A stretch of DNA of 64,000 bases from Guadua angustifolia (Eukaryota; Streptophyta; Magnoliopsida; Poales; Poaceae), in assembly GCA_036346375.1 (NCBI GenBank), contig CM070501.1, forward strand, positions 57,825,326-57,889,325. The letters are read 5' to 3'. The stretch's first letter is position 1. Each line of letters opens with the position of its first letter. Below the pieces are notes generated by a model. It was not told the DNA's origin and did no database searches. It saw only the letters and a list, made by a program, of their open reading frames with translations. Positions 1 through 12,521 of this stretch are shown here, in pieces. Position numbers and translations under genes: made by a program.

Positions 1-960
1 AATGACTATCCAAGAGGGCTCTAGGATGCATGTGTGTGGGGTATTTATAACCTTCACCCACTATTCCAACCGTTAGGAGCAAGACCGGTAGTACCGCTCC
101 TTTCTCAACGGTCGAGTTTGAACAATAAATGCGGTGAGAAATAGTCGTTAGGAAAAGGTCTAATACTACCGGTACACAAAGTGCGGTAGTACCGACCTTT
201 TAGGTGTGATCGGCTCAAGAATTGCCTTGTCTAGAAAAGAAGTACCGGTATACAAAATGATGGTAGTACCGGATTTATACTTGCGGTAGTACCGGCATTG
301 CTGAAAATGCAAGATTTACTTTGAAGCACCACGTCCAAATGCAACAAGTAGATGAACTCTAAAAGATATGATCCATATGACACTTAATTACATTCAAGGT
401 ACTAGGCATTACTCCCCCTTGATAGTACGACATATGTACTAGTAATTCGATCTTTTTACTTCTAACTCCGAGATCGGTAAAAACTAAATAAAAAGTCCTT
501 AACACAAATATACCTTGTCCTTAACTTTTTGGTTCCCTTCACTTGACCTCTTTACTTTGCAAGATGTATTGTTCAATCTTTTCAATGTGCCAATACGAAG
601 ACCAATCTATTCTCACATACTCAAGAGAAATTGTTAGCCCTTTAACACGATTGTCATTAATTATCAAAACTCAAATAAAATTAGGGGCCTAGATGCTTCA
701 AAGCTTACATTCCTTATCTTCCTAGCTTGCAACCACTTTCTGGCCTTAGTTATCTTTCTTCGTCTCTTGACCATTTCGGACCTCATCTCTCTTAGCCTAG
801 TCCCGGTCTAGTTTTGCCTCACCTTCACCTAGCCACGAAGTCCTGCAACCAACACAGACAAGCAAATCATCACATAGCTTTGTTCTAGAACAACATGCAT
901 CAGCAAACATGCAAAGATTAGTGACTAGTCAAACATCAAAAGATCCCGTTTGAGATCAAT
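1..960. repeat. Repeat-rich intergenic DNA with recurring TACCGG/GGTAGTACCG palindromes
   Basis: No gene is visible. A short motif, GGTAGTACCG, or its half TACCGGTA, recurs at about 85-97, 165-175, 184-194, 243-252, 262-272 and 285-295, often as a near palindrome. The spacing is irregular, so this is not a simple tandem array. It may be part of a retrotransposon LTR that starts left of the window, but neither an LTR end nor coding domains were found. Confidence 0.4.
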
Positions 961-1900
961 TAGACTATGACCACTCTTCAAGTCATGACCTCCTAGGCCG
1001 TGACCCCTCGAAGCCAAATTCCACTCTTGGCTATGACCACTTTAGTCCATGACCATTGTGGTCTATGACCACTCTTAGTTGTGATTTCCCAAAGCTAAAG
1101 GTCACTCTTGGCAGTGGCTATGACTACTCTGCTCCATGACCAGTCAAAACCACTCAAAACCAAGACCATATAAGCTATGACTATTGACTACTCTTGTTTT
1201 TGACCACTCTTACAAAGGTTATGACCTCTCCCTTAGTGGTCGGGACTACTTCACAAGAGTCTCTTAGAGGTCAACACCACTCCTACAATGGTCTAAACCA
1301 CTCTCTCAGAGGTCACGACCACTTCTCAAGTGGTCCTTAGAGGTCTAGACCACATCCATAGTGGTCTAAACCACCCCATCAGAGGTCACGACTACTTCAC
1401 AAGTGGTTCTTAGAAGTCTGGACCACTTTTCTAAACCACCCCATCAGAGGTCACGATTACTTCACAAGTGGTTCTTAGAGGTCTAGACCACTTTTACGGT
1501 GGTCACGACCACTGTTAGAGATCACGACTACTTCCCATGTGGTCCTTAGAGGTCTAGACCACTTGGATAGTGGTTTACACCACTATAGAAAACAACCACA
1601 CTAGAGATTACAATGGCCGCGACCACTTTAAGATGGCCACCCTGGAGGTCACAAAGGCCACGATCACTCTATGAAGAACCACTTTAAGGAATGACCTCTC
1701 TAAGTCACGACTACTCTAGATGTCACAAAGGTCACGACCACTCTAGGAAGGACTACCCTATAGGTAGGTCACGATCATTCTAGGAACAACCGCTCTAGAG
1801 CACTACCTCTCTAGGAGCATTATGACCACTTAGTAGTGAAGTCACGACTACTTAAGACAAAGTCATGACAACTTTGGATAAGGTTATGACCACTCTGGAC
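960..1900. repeat. Degenerate tandem repeat, unit about 70 bp
   Basis: The stretch is built from variants of GGTCACGACCAC, AGTGGTCCTTAGAGG and TCTAGACCAC. The phrase GGTCACGA or a variant starts at about 1238, 1311, 1383, 1449 and 1520, giving a unit of 66-73 bp. The best-preserved copies lie at 1238-1590. Outside that core the units decay into scattered GACCACT motifs on both sides. Nothing in it looks coding. Confidence 0.7.
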
Positions 1901-2090
1901 AAAACCAAGACATCTCAAACCAAATTGCCCTTGACAAAGCAAGCTCATATCAAACTCAAATCTGGGCACCACAAGCTTAAACGCATCAATTACTCATCAT
2001 AAACATAGATAGACCACTACATGCTTTCTCATCATGGCATCTCAAGTAGAAGTAGTTATCTATTAAAGTAGCCAATTATAGGGGTGAAAA

Positions 2091-3614
2091 TAGGTCGAAT
2101 GCGGGCGGATTTTGCTCTTCCCTTGTCCTAACCCATATTTTTTTTCCTGAATTTGGAACCAGATACAAATACGAAATTGGGTTATTTGTGATATGGATAC
2201 GGGATGGATATGTGATGGATTTAGGTCAGAAATAGATATAAAGATAAACAGATAATGCACGCATATATAGAGTAGTATATGATTAATTAAAACCATACAA
2301 GACCATAGTAGCAAGTTATATATCAATCAAACCCAATAAACATCAGTGAACTCGATAAGCTTACACTTTTACGGTAAGTCATAAAACTCGATGAGCCAAC
2401 GGACACTACAAACACATGTGCCATATAGTTCTACTCATCAAAAGGCAGCAAATAGCATAGACTCGGATTAACGCAGTCTCAGTCACAGACACTAGCACGT
2501 AGGTCAAAATTGGAACTTGCTCAGTTCTAGGAGGCACCTAACTCCATGCAGATTATCAACCACATCCATTGGCGCCATGGCTACCTGCGGTGCATCAACA
2601 GGTACACAATTCAAGATCAGGATTCAAGACAAACTGACATTATTAAATCAGGTACAAAGAATGGATCCATATATATAGGGTGCTTACAGCATAATGTGGT
2701 ATGCTTTTCTTGGCAAAATATAGTTGCAGAAACACCCTTTTAAGGGCTAGAGCAATGCAAGATAAACTATCGGGGATATCTTTTGACATATATTTTATTT
2801 TCTTAGTTTTGTCAGAAAGATGTAGGCGAAATGTTAAAACGCAAAGACAACTTTGACATGGTTCTTAATAAAATCGATGCAGATTTAATAATTTTTATCG
2901 GATAATGCATTAAAATAGATATCGCATAAAGCACACATATAGCATTGATTAACCAACAGATGGGTTCAATATGCAACAAGATTATCGCATCTAACAAGTA
3001 ATTTTATCGAGCGTATCTAACAATGTTGTAAAAGCACATTAAATTTGAAAAGACAAATGTGACAAGTGGATAATTCAGATGTTTAACTATAGTGTGAATA
3101 CGCATTATTGTGATAAAACTTTTTATGGGAAAGCCATGTGATAAAACTAAAAAAAGCTATCTTGTAATGAAGCACAATAACCAAACAAAGAAGATGAACC
3201 TACCAGTTACCACCGCAATTCACGGAGCGAGACACGGCCACGGGCCGTCTACACGCAGCCATGGCCCATGGGTGCGCGATGCTATCTGCGTGCCGCGAAC
3301 GAGGCGCCGAGCGGCCTCGATCCGAGTTCAAGCGCCACGGCCCGGCCCCGCCATCACGCGGACGACGCATAACGCCTAACGAGCCGCGGCGTTTGAAAGC
3401 ATCGGATATCCGAATATATTTGACCGGATATTATCCGAAAATATTCTCGGGATATACCGATCCGACGGATAGTAATCTCCGAATCCGAATCCGAATCCAA
3501 ACAAAATATCCAAACCGAATCCGAATCCAAAATTATCCGAAAAATATCCGAATCCGATCCGGTTATCCGGCTTGGCCATTTGACGCAGAATATCCGATCC
3601 GATTGCAACCCTAG
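2091..3614. other. Left arm of the hAT element, no gene recognised
   Basis: This is AT-rich sequence with no recognisable coding domain. Short open frames occur, but none resembles a known protein or shows splice context. 3395-3610 is a block rich in GAATCCGAATCC and GGATATCCGA. It ends in GCAACCCTAG, which resembles a degenerate hAT terminus. The Copia remnant begins immediately to its right, so this boundary may mark a rearrangement that removed the retrotransposon's 3' LTR. Confidence 0.5.
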
Positions 3615-6600
3615 CCGAGCGGACACGTGGTTCGACGCTTGAGGACCAGAGACCAAAGTTGTCACTAAGGAACACGCAGATAGCCCGAGGTGGACTTGCG
3701 CCAGACGGACAAACAAACGGCCCAAGATCGTAATAAACCACCAAGTCATCCTGGTCGACGGTCGAAGATGAAGACCCTGTGTAGAGTACCGAATGTAGCG
3801 AAGGATGCGCTTGAGAGCAACCAGCGGGGCTCGAGGGTCGTGCATGTAAAGACAAACTCACAAGACGGCGCAGAGGCAATGTCGCCGTGTGAAGGTCGAT
3901 ATCTGCAGGCGCCCAAGAAGACTCCTAGAGTCGACGGGTCGTCAAGAATCGAGCTCCTGAGTCAGCAGAGACCTTGAAATTTTGGTATCCACTGCAAGCA
4001 GTATGGTTTGCACTCGGCCATCCCAAAGACGATCCAAGATGTCAATCATATATTTGGCCGAGAGAGTATCATACCGTCAAGATCATACTACGAACCTGCA
4101 TCCCGAGGAAGTGATGGAGTTCGCCCAAATCCTTCATGGCAAACTCTGCCGAGGGTCGAGATGACCTGCCGCAGAGGTGTGTCGAGGCGGTGAGGACGAT
4201 GTCATCAACGTAGAGGCGAGGTGTAGGCCGTGTCGATTGCCACTACGGCAGACAAACAAATGAAGTGTCCGACTTGGCTTCCACAAAACCAAGAGAGACC
4301 GGATCGTGGCGGTTACCAGCATTAAGCACGGGAGCTCGCTTGAGACCGTAGAGCGACTTGTTCGATTTACGAGACAAAGTCGGCCTGGCAGATCCTCGAA
4401 TCCGGAGGGTCGAAGCAAGAACACCGCCTCTGGCTAAGGTGCCATGGAGGAAGGCGTTTTGACATCGAAGTCGGTGAATCGCCATCGCGAGAGAGAGCGA
4501 GAGAAAGCATCAGGCGAACTGCGTGGCGGGCTTTGACGACGGACTGAAGGTCTCGGCAAAGTCGATGCCCGGACGCCGGGTGGCCGCTGGCGACCCAACG
4601 CGCCTTGTAGCGCTCCGAGATCCGTCGGCGTGGAACTTGTGTTTGAAGATCCACTTGCCCGTGACAATGTTGGCATGTCGCAAGGCGAGAACCAACTCCA
4701 AAGTCGGTTACGGAGAAGGGCAAGATGTTCTTCCTCCATAGCGACCGCCAATTGGGATCGGCAAGGCGCCACGAAGGTCTTCGAATCGGGGATAGTGGCG
4801 CTGAAGATGGTACAAGGACGGTACGCGAAAACCGTCCTTGGCCCGAGTCGCCATGCTGTGCTGGTTCACTGTCGGGGGAACGGCAACGCACGACCGGCAC
4901 GGGTCGGCGCCGCCAGGGCGATCGTGTTGCCGGAGGGACCGCACCGCTTTAGGCGCCGAGTAGACGCGAAGCGAGGCAGAGCTGTCAAGGCCGAAGCCAA
5001 AGTGGAGAAGCGGTGCCGGTGGCGTGGAGGCAGACCCGCACGGGAGCGCGGAGAGTTGCTGCCGTGCTGCTGCGTGGGCGGGACGACAGGATCGTGGCTG
5101 CAAGGTGGGCGCGAGGACAGCGCGACGACGGTGCACCACCCGCGACGGGAGCGCGGAAATGTGGCATCTTGGCAGAAGCGCCCAGACGCTACAAGCGTCG
5201 GGGGCGATAGAGATATGGTGGTGGCGCCGGAGGACTGCGAGAGACACATGTTGGCGACCCTATGGGAAGGGGCGCCGTTAGGGAATTCATCTAGGAAGGT
5301 GAAGTCCGCAGCAGATGGGAGGAGGTATGCTCGGCAAAGGAAAAGCGGTCTCGTCAAAGAGAACATGACGGAGATTATGATTCTATTTGTGGTAGGATCA
5401 AGACATCCAGATCCCTTGTGGTGAGCGGAATAACCAAGGAAGATGCAGAGGCAGAGCGCTGGGGGCAAGTTTGTGGGGAGCAAATGGCGAAAGATTGGGG
5501 TAACACTTACGTACCAAAGACACGCAGATTATCGCATTTACTGTGCCTTCGCCAAGAGAGCAAAGCTGGGTCGAAAAATCCAAAGTGTCTTGGTTGGCAA
5601 GATGTTGAGGAGGAGAGTCGCAGTGCAACGCCAAATTTCAATACGGAAGGTGGCATGCTCGCCGAAATGTATGGGAGCGAATGACATCGTTAGTGGTAAC
5701 GAATAATCCGCCACCGACTGCTTCTGCGAGGACGGTAGGGACACGACATGCTGGCCCAACGCCATGTGTGAGGAAGAAGGTGCGGCTTATTGGAGTTGTC
5801 GAACTCCGCCGTTGTCACTCGACGGCCTTGACGCTGCGGCGCCGAATCGGTAGACACATAGGCGTAAAAAGTTAGATAGGTGGAAAACGTGTCGATTTAA
5901 GTGTAAGCGAAACGTCCACAGTGATGTGAGCAAATCATCAAGAACAACTAAGTAATATTTGTAACCAGAGACACTAACAATGGGAGATGTCCATAAGTCA
6001 CAATGAATAAGATCAAAGTTGTTTGACGCCGAGATATCAAGGACTAAAAGGAAGACGAACATGTCGTCCTAGTCGACATCAAGATGGCACAAAGACTCCA
6101 AACTTTTATTACAACCGTGAATAGCCAAGTAAGTTTGGAGAGGGCCTCATGCACAGGGGCCTGAGGCGACGGTGCCCACAGGGAGGATGTCGTGGAGTCG
6201 GCAACAAGGAGTGAGCCACCAAGCGTTTGCGGAAGGGTAGGGCGGACCGAGCTATTGCACTGATGATCACGCCCGTGAGAGAAGATCCTTCACAAGAACA
6301 ACCATACGGGTCAAACTCCACGAACAATTGTTATCAATAGTGAATTGGCGAACGTAAATAAGATTCTTGATAAGTCGAGGCTAAACAAGAACATTATTTA
6401 GAACGAGAGAGCTAAGTCGCGCCGAGCCGGTGGCGGTGACAGTGTGAGCGAACCATTACCGACAACAATGGAGGTGGGAGAGGATCTTGAGGGTTGAGGA
6501 GAGAGAGGGTACCATCATGGGAGGTCATGTGGGAAGAGGCACTCAGATCAAGGTACCAATCGTTGTTCGCCGCATGGAGCGAGGGTGACTTGGTGCTGAA

Positions 6601-8100
6601 CGTGGAGGCCGAGAATCTGGTCCCAGAGCGAGACCCCACCACGGGTCGGTATCTTGGCCATTCGTCTTGCCATGGTATCATGGCCTAGCAGTGAGGGCTG
6701 TTGTTGGGCGAGTCTGTACCTTTGGCGGAGTAGAGTCTGGCTGCGCAAGGGCCGCCTTCTTTGGGTACGCGTGCCCTCGTGAGGCCCAGGGCCAGAGAGG
6801 CGACGGACCGGCCACATTTGGATGGACCCATCCACGGGTTGAAGAACGACGGCCACATGCCGCCAGCGCAAAGAAGTGGCCGGGCGAGAGGAGGAGCCGG
6901 AGGAGGAGTCTGCCGCCAGCGCAGAAGATACCGAGGAGGCGCAGAGTCCTTCGCTTCTTCTTCTTCTTTCTTGGAGGCCGGCCGACGAGAGGCTTCGCTG
7001 GTGTGCGGCTCGATGGGCGAGGCGTAGGGAGAGCGATGGCACGAGGGCAATCGGAGGAGCAAAGGAGTCAGCACTATGTTGATCTCCTCAAGGAGGAGTT
7101 CATTGCGACGGCGAAGGAAGGAAGGCGGCCATGGCGGAGGTGGACCCCGATGTCCTGTCTGATCATTGTTGAGCCCGCGAATCACGTTGAGGACCAGTCG
7201 CGGTCGACCACGTGTTCGCCGAGGTCACGAGGTCGTCGGCCATCTTCTTGAAGCGCTTGCAATATTCGGTGACGAGAGGTCACCTTGGGCAAACGCGAAA
7301 CTTGGCGCAAGGTGGAAACACGGGTCTCCCCGATTGCCAAGAAGTGATCCTCGATGGCGATCCAGCCAGAGGCGGTGGCGCGTGGTCGATCACGCGTCGG
7401 CAAAGGTCGGCGATGGCCGTGCGGTTTGCATGACCATGATTTGACGACGGCGTTCATCCGAGCCCAATCAGGAAGTGCCGAGGTGGCGGAGCTGCGGACG
7501 TGGTCCTGCAGCGAATACTTCGTGACGGCGAGGAGGAATTGTTCGCGCCAACGTGAGTAGTTGCCGAGGTGTCGAGGACGCGAGGACTAGACTCGGCGGG
7601 CGTTCAGACGAGACGACTGGCGTGGAGATTGAGAACGGCGGCGGCCTCGTGGAGGATCATGGCGCGGGAGATGTCCATGTCATCCTCGTGGTCGTCGCCG
7701 GCGGGTTTCAGGCGGATTGGCAGCAAGCCGCCGCGTCGGCCGCTTTGGCTGAAGGCGGCGCGGACGCCTTACGTGCATAGCGTGCGCCGGATGCGAATGA
7801 TGGCTTCTGCCGCGGCTTCTGGATGAGGGCTAAAAGTATTACAAGGCGGCTTGCGTCATGGCGCGAGCCTCGCCCAGCAGGTCGACGACTTGAGGCGGCA
7901 GGGTCCCGACCATCTGCTTGTACATGGCCAGAGCGCTGCAGAGCAGCGTGAAGGGCGAGAGGGAAGTTCCGGCCTCGTGATACCATGAAAGAGTATGGTT
8001 GGGAAAATAGTAGATTGATTATGGGAGAGCCCAAGGCTCAAGTACATATAGGCAAGGATATCACTAAGAATAGGAAAGATCTAATCTAGGAGATCCTTGC
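3615..8100 (-). mobile_element. Decayed Ty1/Copia retrotransposon, 3' end missing
   Basis: Read on the minus strand, fragments of a Copia polyprotein appear in normal order but in shifting frames with many stops. A tRNA-Met-like primer binding site (TGGTATCA, with an extra C after it) lies near 7980, next to a partial LTR (7989-8100). Gag-like sequence follows, then the protease region near 6590 (WYLDLSASSHMTS, normally WYLDSGASSHMT). Integrase lies near 5790-6060 and 5400-5500 (YYLVVLDD; FLGYSAHHKG). Reverse transcriptase lies near 4250-4700 (ANIVTGKWIFKHKFHADG; KSLYGLK). RNase H lies near 3620-3880 (ALKRILRYIR). The sequence stops after the RNase H region at about 3615 with no 3' LTR. It is clearly non-functional. 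Confidence 0.85.
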
Positions 8101-8211
8101 CAAACATAACCAACCAACCAAAACCAGAGGGAAAGCGTGGCCAAGACTGTCAGAGGGTTGCAAAGAACCACCGGCCCATTACCCTATACATCACGCTAAC
8201 AATAAGATACC

Positions 8212-8890
8212 AAATAATGTTATGTGGTGGGCTTTGGAAAAGCACAAAGTCTCAACAAAGTATGTCGCCTCATCAAGGACATGTACAACAATGTTGTGAC
8301 TAGTGTTTGAACAACTGATGGTGACACAGATGATTTCCCGATTAAAATAGGACTACATCAAGGGTCACGAGCCCTACCTCTTCGCCTTGGTGATGGATGA
8401 GGTCACAAGGGATATTCAAGGAGATATCCTGTGGTGTATGCTTTTTGTCGATTTATGTAGTACTAGTGGATGAAAGCCGGACGGGAGTAAATAGGAAACT
8501 AGAGTTGTGGCGGTAGACTCTAAAGTCGAAAGGTTTTAGATTTAGCAGGACTAAAACCGAGTATATGAGATGTGACTTCGGTACTACTAGACATGAGGAG
8601 GGACATGTGAGTTTGGAAGGTCAGGTAGTGCCCAAGAAGGATACCTTTCGATACTTGGGATCGATGCTACAGAGAGATGGGGATATTGATGAAGATGTTA
8701 GCCATAGAATTAAAGCGGGATGGATGAAATGGCGTCAAGTGTCTGGCATTCTCTGTGACAAGAGGGTACCATAGAAGCTAAAAGGCAAGTTCTATAGGAC
8801 GGCTATTAAACTTGTGATGTTGTATGGTGCAGAATGTTGGCCTACTAAAAGCAAAGATGTTTAGCATATGCAAGGAATGCATGTTTGGAA
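8212..8890 (+). mobile_element. LINE reverse transcriptase fragment, C-terminal part
   Basis: Plus-strand translation in changing frames gives MWWALEKHKVSTKYV, then DDFPIKIGLHQGS, LFALVMDEVTRDIQG, a damaged YADD-type box near 8440, and FRYLGSMLQRDGDIDEDV (8650-8700), followed by GAECWPTK near 8830. This order matches the second half of a non-LTR retrotransposon reverse transcriptase that is common in grass genomes. There are frameshifts and stops, and no endonuclease or 5' portion, so it is a dead scrap inside the hAT element. It belongs to a different LINE lineage from the one at 22360-30857. Confidence 0.75.
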
Positions 8891-9955
8891 AGATTACAAA
8901 TATACTATTGTTCATGTCTTTTTCAACTTGGATAAAAGTGGTTAAGAACTACTAACGTTTTCACTGCTGCACTTGGATTTCTTCTTATCTACTATAACAC
9001 ATGAATATGCATTTCATGTTTCATGCCTCCAAGGCCATCTAATTTAAAACCACATCCCAATTGAGCTAAAGTATATCTCGATCGGAATTAAAAACAGTAA
9101 ACGTAGCGATCAAACTAAAAGAATACCGCAAAGGATTTTGTCTTATGAAATCATCGCTAATAGTGCCTAACACCCTCATGCTTCTTTGCCCAATCTAGCA
9201 TATCCAGCCAGTTGACACACCCAAGAACACATACATCACAACGACCCATCCAAGAGTACACACACTCATACAGGAGTCTCTCCACTAGTCCAAGAACAAG
9301 GGCATTACAATAACCCACCCAGATCAAGAAAACAAGAAACCATGGATGGACAAATGAAGAAACGTACCGAAACGTCTCCTCCTCTTCCTCTCTATATCCT
9401 ACCACTTCTTGAACCTCAACTAAGATCTGAGAAGAAGAAACCACTGGCACATGATCAAAGAGAGCACAGATCACAACAGAGGATCAAATTGTGCAGGGAG
9501 GGATGGAAGTCAAACTGGACAAAAACAAAAAAAAATACCTGAATGCTGAAGCTGAAGGATGAAGAAGTTAGAAGTGTTTGCTCGATGAAGCGAATCAAAC
9601 TATTTGGCATTGCACTCGCCCAGTCGGCAGAGGGAGGCGCTTGCCCACCACCAAGCTGCCGGGAAGATGAGATTGAGATCTCAGATCTGGGAGTGGGGGT
9701 GACGGGTAGGGAACTAGGGCCTGGGGATGTGCGAGTGTGACTGGGGATACATATAAAATTACTATCCGGATATCGGAATGCACTTATTATCTGATTATCC
9801 GGTTCCCGTCCATATTATCCAAATATCGATCGCTCCGGATCTGATCCGTATCCAAATTAAATTATCCGGATCCGATCCCGTATCCAACCGATATTTTTTT
9901 CTTCCCGAATCTGGTCCCGACCGAATCCGGATCTGGTCGGATATTATCCGGCCCG
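8891..9955. other. Right arm of the hAT element, no gene recognised
   Basis: No domain, splice pattern or strong codon structure was found. The stretch at 9760-9955 is rich in ATCCGGAT-type words, similar in style to the left arm, and leads into the terminal inverted repeat. Confidence 0.5.
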
Positions 9956-9975
9956 TTTTCACCCCTAGCCAATTA

Positions 9976-10667
9976 CCTATACAAGCACTGTTACATGTCC
10001 AGCATGTCGAAGCATATTTCTGGTTTGACTAAAATTTTTGGTCCAGAACATTCTCAACATGTTGAAATATTTTTGTTTCATGTAGAGGTTCTTGTCAATT
10101 GCCTATTTTTCCTCTTCCCAAATCCTGATTGGTCAGAATTGACCTTTCGTCTACCATTGTCTTGTTATGAACTAAGATTGCAGTTGTTCTAAAAAATGTG
10201 GTTCATTGTCAGTTAGACTCACTTAAGTGTGTACCACATGTTCTGTATTTGCATAAATATTCATGTGCACCACATGTTCTGTATTTGCATAAATATTCTT
10301 TTTTTCTCTTATAATCAATGCGACCGGACTATTGGAGAAACCATGTGCAGAAATACACATGCAAACATGTTATTTCCCAGCAAAGTGGCATCATGTAAAT
10401 ATTCAGGTTATGTGAACTGTTGATGGCTATGGTTAGCCTGTCGATACCATACAGTTACTGCTAATCTCTTGGGCAACATTCTTTCTTGTTAAAAGAATTT
10501 GTCTTACTGGATATATAGACTCAATGTTGCATAGAATCAGTTGAATGCATTTAGACTAGAGCCCTGAAGTTACGGAATTAAAAATTTGTAGCAGTTTATT
10601 GTTCTTTTTTTGTTAGATATTGCCCTTTTTTTAATGCCATTGCAATAACTATTACCATCTTGTGTAG
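9976..10667 (+). other. Probable BRCA2 intron with a 36-bp tandem duplication
   Basis: This AT-rich, T-tract-rich sequence leads to the acceptor of the first visible BRCA2 exon. Two 36-bp units containing ACCACATGTTCTGTATTTGC start at about 10228 and 10264. No exon was recognised here. If the missing upstream BRCA2 exons lie left of the window, the whole 7.9-kb hAT element sits inside this intron. Confidence 0.5.
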
Positions 10668-12521
10668 AGTATCTAAGATTGCAGAAGACATTCTGTCTGA
10701 ACAAGAAAACTGTGACAATACTGATGACAATGAGGAGGGCTCGAAGATTTGCAAAATGCTAGAGCGTGCGGCTGAACCTGAAGTTATGATGGCAGGCATG
10801 ACTTCAGAGCAGATGATGTCTTTCTTATCTTATCAAGCGAAGCAAAAGGTCTGCATAAGTAGCTCTAGCATCTATCATCTAATACTTTAAAAGTTGCCAA
10901 AAAAAGCCATTATATTGCAGGTTGTTAGGCAAAATGAAGTTGCCAAGGAGGTTGAAAAAGCTCTCGAAGTTGCTGGCCTTAGTTCAAGAGATGTTACACC
11001 ATTTCTTAAAGTGAGGGTGGTGGGCCTTGTCAGTAAAAGCTCTGCTACAAAATCCAGCAACAAGGAGGGGCTAATAACAATTTGGAACCCTACTGAGAAG
11101 CAAGTACGGTACAACCATCCAGCAGCATATAAGTTTTGTAAAACATTTTTATGACCTGTTGAGAAGAGAAGAACGAATATTTGGTGTTATGTCATTGACA
11201 AAAAAAAAGCCTTTTCTTTTGTTTACGGTTATGCTGCTTTATGATTTTCTGGACCATCACTTATGCTAAATTTGCTTTGGAATATTCCTTCAGTATTGTA
11301 CTTATGAGTCATGAGCAATTAGCATTAAATCTTACATTTCATTATTGCTACTGACAGAAAGCCGATCTGGCGGAGGGACAAATTTATTCCGTCACAGGAT
11401 TGGTGCCTTCAACCTATTGCACTGAAATTCTTCACTTGCATGCTAGAGGATCATCTACAATGTGGAAGCCCTTAGCATCAGCACAAACTGCAGATTTTGA
11501 GTAAGAAACTGGACTGCAAACTATGATTACAACACTGTGTTGATCAAACTTACCCTTGCTTCTTGTTGCAGACCATTTTTCTCCCCTCGTAAGGCAATTG
11601 AGTTGTCAAAATTTGGTGAGGTACCACTTGCAAGGTCAGTCTAGTTCCCTACTCCCAATTTGACCTGCTGAATCTGCTGTCCTTGTATTAATGAACCTCC
11701 ATATGAGTAATTTTTGTTTGTTTCAGTGAATTTGACATTGCAGGTGTTGTTTTGCACGTTGGCGATATTTATTTATGTAGCAACCAGAAAAGGCAGTGGC
11801 TCTTTTTGACAGATGGATCTAAATTTATCTCGGCACAAAAGTCCAAAGAGCAGGACGATTGTCTTCTAGCAGTTAGCTTTTCTTCACCAACCACTGGCGA
11901 CGACTCTGCTTTTTTTAATTACGCCCTTTCTCAAAATATAGTATGTGATCTCAGACAGTGCTGTCTATATTTCAAGTTGATTGTTCTTTCAAGTCTGAAT
12001 TTTTATTGATGTATATGTATCTCTAGCCATGATTGTGAAACGTCTGCATTAAACAATATCTCATGAAAATCACTGTGTAGACAATTGAACACTGTATTAC
12101 CAGCAAATTTTTTTATTGCAGGCTCTCTAGTTCATTGTTCAACTTTATACCTTTCTAATGCAAGTGCAGCTTTAACTTACTGTTCTCTATTGCTCAGGTT
12201 GGTTTTAGTAATCTGGTCAAGCGACAGAAAGACCAGATGAGGCACATATGGGTAGCCGAGGCAACCGAGAGGTCTACCTACACTATTTCCCATGAAATTT
12301 CGAAAAAATCACATCTTAAAGAAGCTGCAACTTCTGCCGAGAAATGGGCTTCAAGTTCTTATCCTGTAAGTTTCTTCACATTAGAGAGATCATATTTATG
12401 TGCTACATGTTCTGATGGTCCTGTTGTAACTCACTGTTGTGCTGCAATGAATGATCCCTTTCAGAAAATTCAACAGTTAAAGGACAGGGTTTTAGGCATA
12501 GTTGGTGATAGTGGTGGCTGA
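10668..12521 (+). CDS. BRCA2: BRCA2 homologue, C-terminal half (seven 3' exons)
   Basis: BRCA2 loads RAD51 and DMC1 recombinases onto single-stranded DNA during homologous recombination. The exons read from splice sites are 10668-10848, 10921-11103, 11358-11500, 11572-11634, 11727-11940, 12198-12365 and 12465-12521 (TGA). All junctions keep one frame, giving about 302 codons. The first exon holds EEGSKICKMLERAAEPEVMM, the end of the helical/tower region. The next hold the OB2/OB3 DNA-binding part: GLITIWNPTEKQ, IYSVTGLVPS, EILHLHARGSSTMWKPL, FFSPRKAIELSKFGEVPL, SEFDIAGVVL, RQWLFLTDGSKF, GFSNLVKRQKDQMRHIWVAEATE, ending VGDSGG. BRC repeats and N-terminal exons are absent. They lie either beyond the left edge across a TE-filled intron, or this is a truncated copy. 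The intact frames favour a working gene or a very young fragment. Identification rests on recalled plant BRCA2 sequences. Confidence 0.9.

Larger units (their letters stand above)
2079..9967. mobile_element. hAT transposon of 7.9 kb with perfect 8-bp target duplication, carrying nested retroelements
   Basis: The element starts with TAGGGGTGAAAA (2079-2090) and ends with its exact reverse complement TTTTCACCCCTA (9956-9967). It is flanked on both sides by the 8-bp direct repeat GCCAATTA (2071-2078 and 9968-9975). An 8-bp duplication with short terminal inverted repeats is the hAT superfamily signature. No hAT transposase was recognised, so the element is probably non-autonomous. Both arms contain runs of ATCCG/CGGAT (about 2100-2230 and 9760-9950). 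Most of the length comes from a Copia remnant (about 3615-8100) and a LINE scrap (about 8212-8890). An internal AT-rich block at 3395-3615 with the same ATCCG style may be a piece of a related copy. Confidence 0.85.

Noticed and set aside
9157..9474. Minus-strand open frame of 105 codons in the hAT right arm
   Set aside because: Its composition is odd (Val/Cys/Trp-rich), it has no splice context, and nothing in it resembles a transposase.
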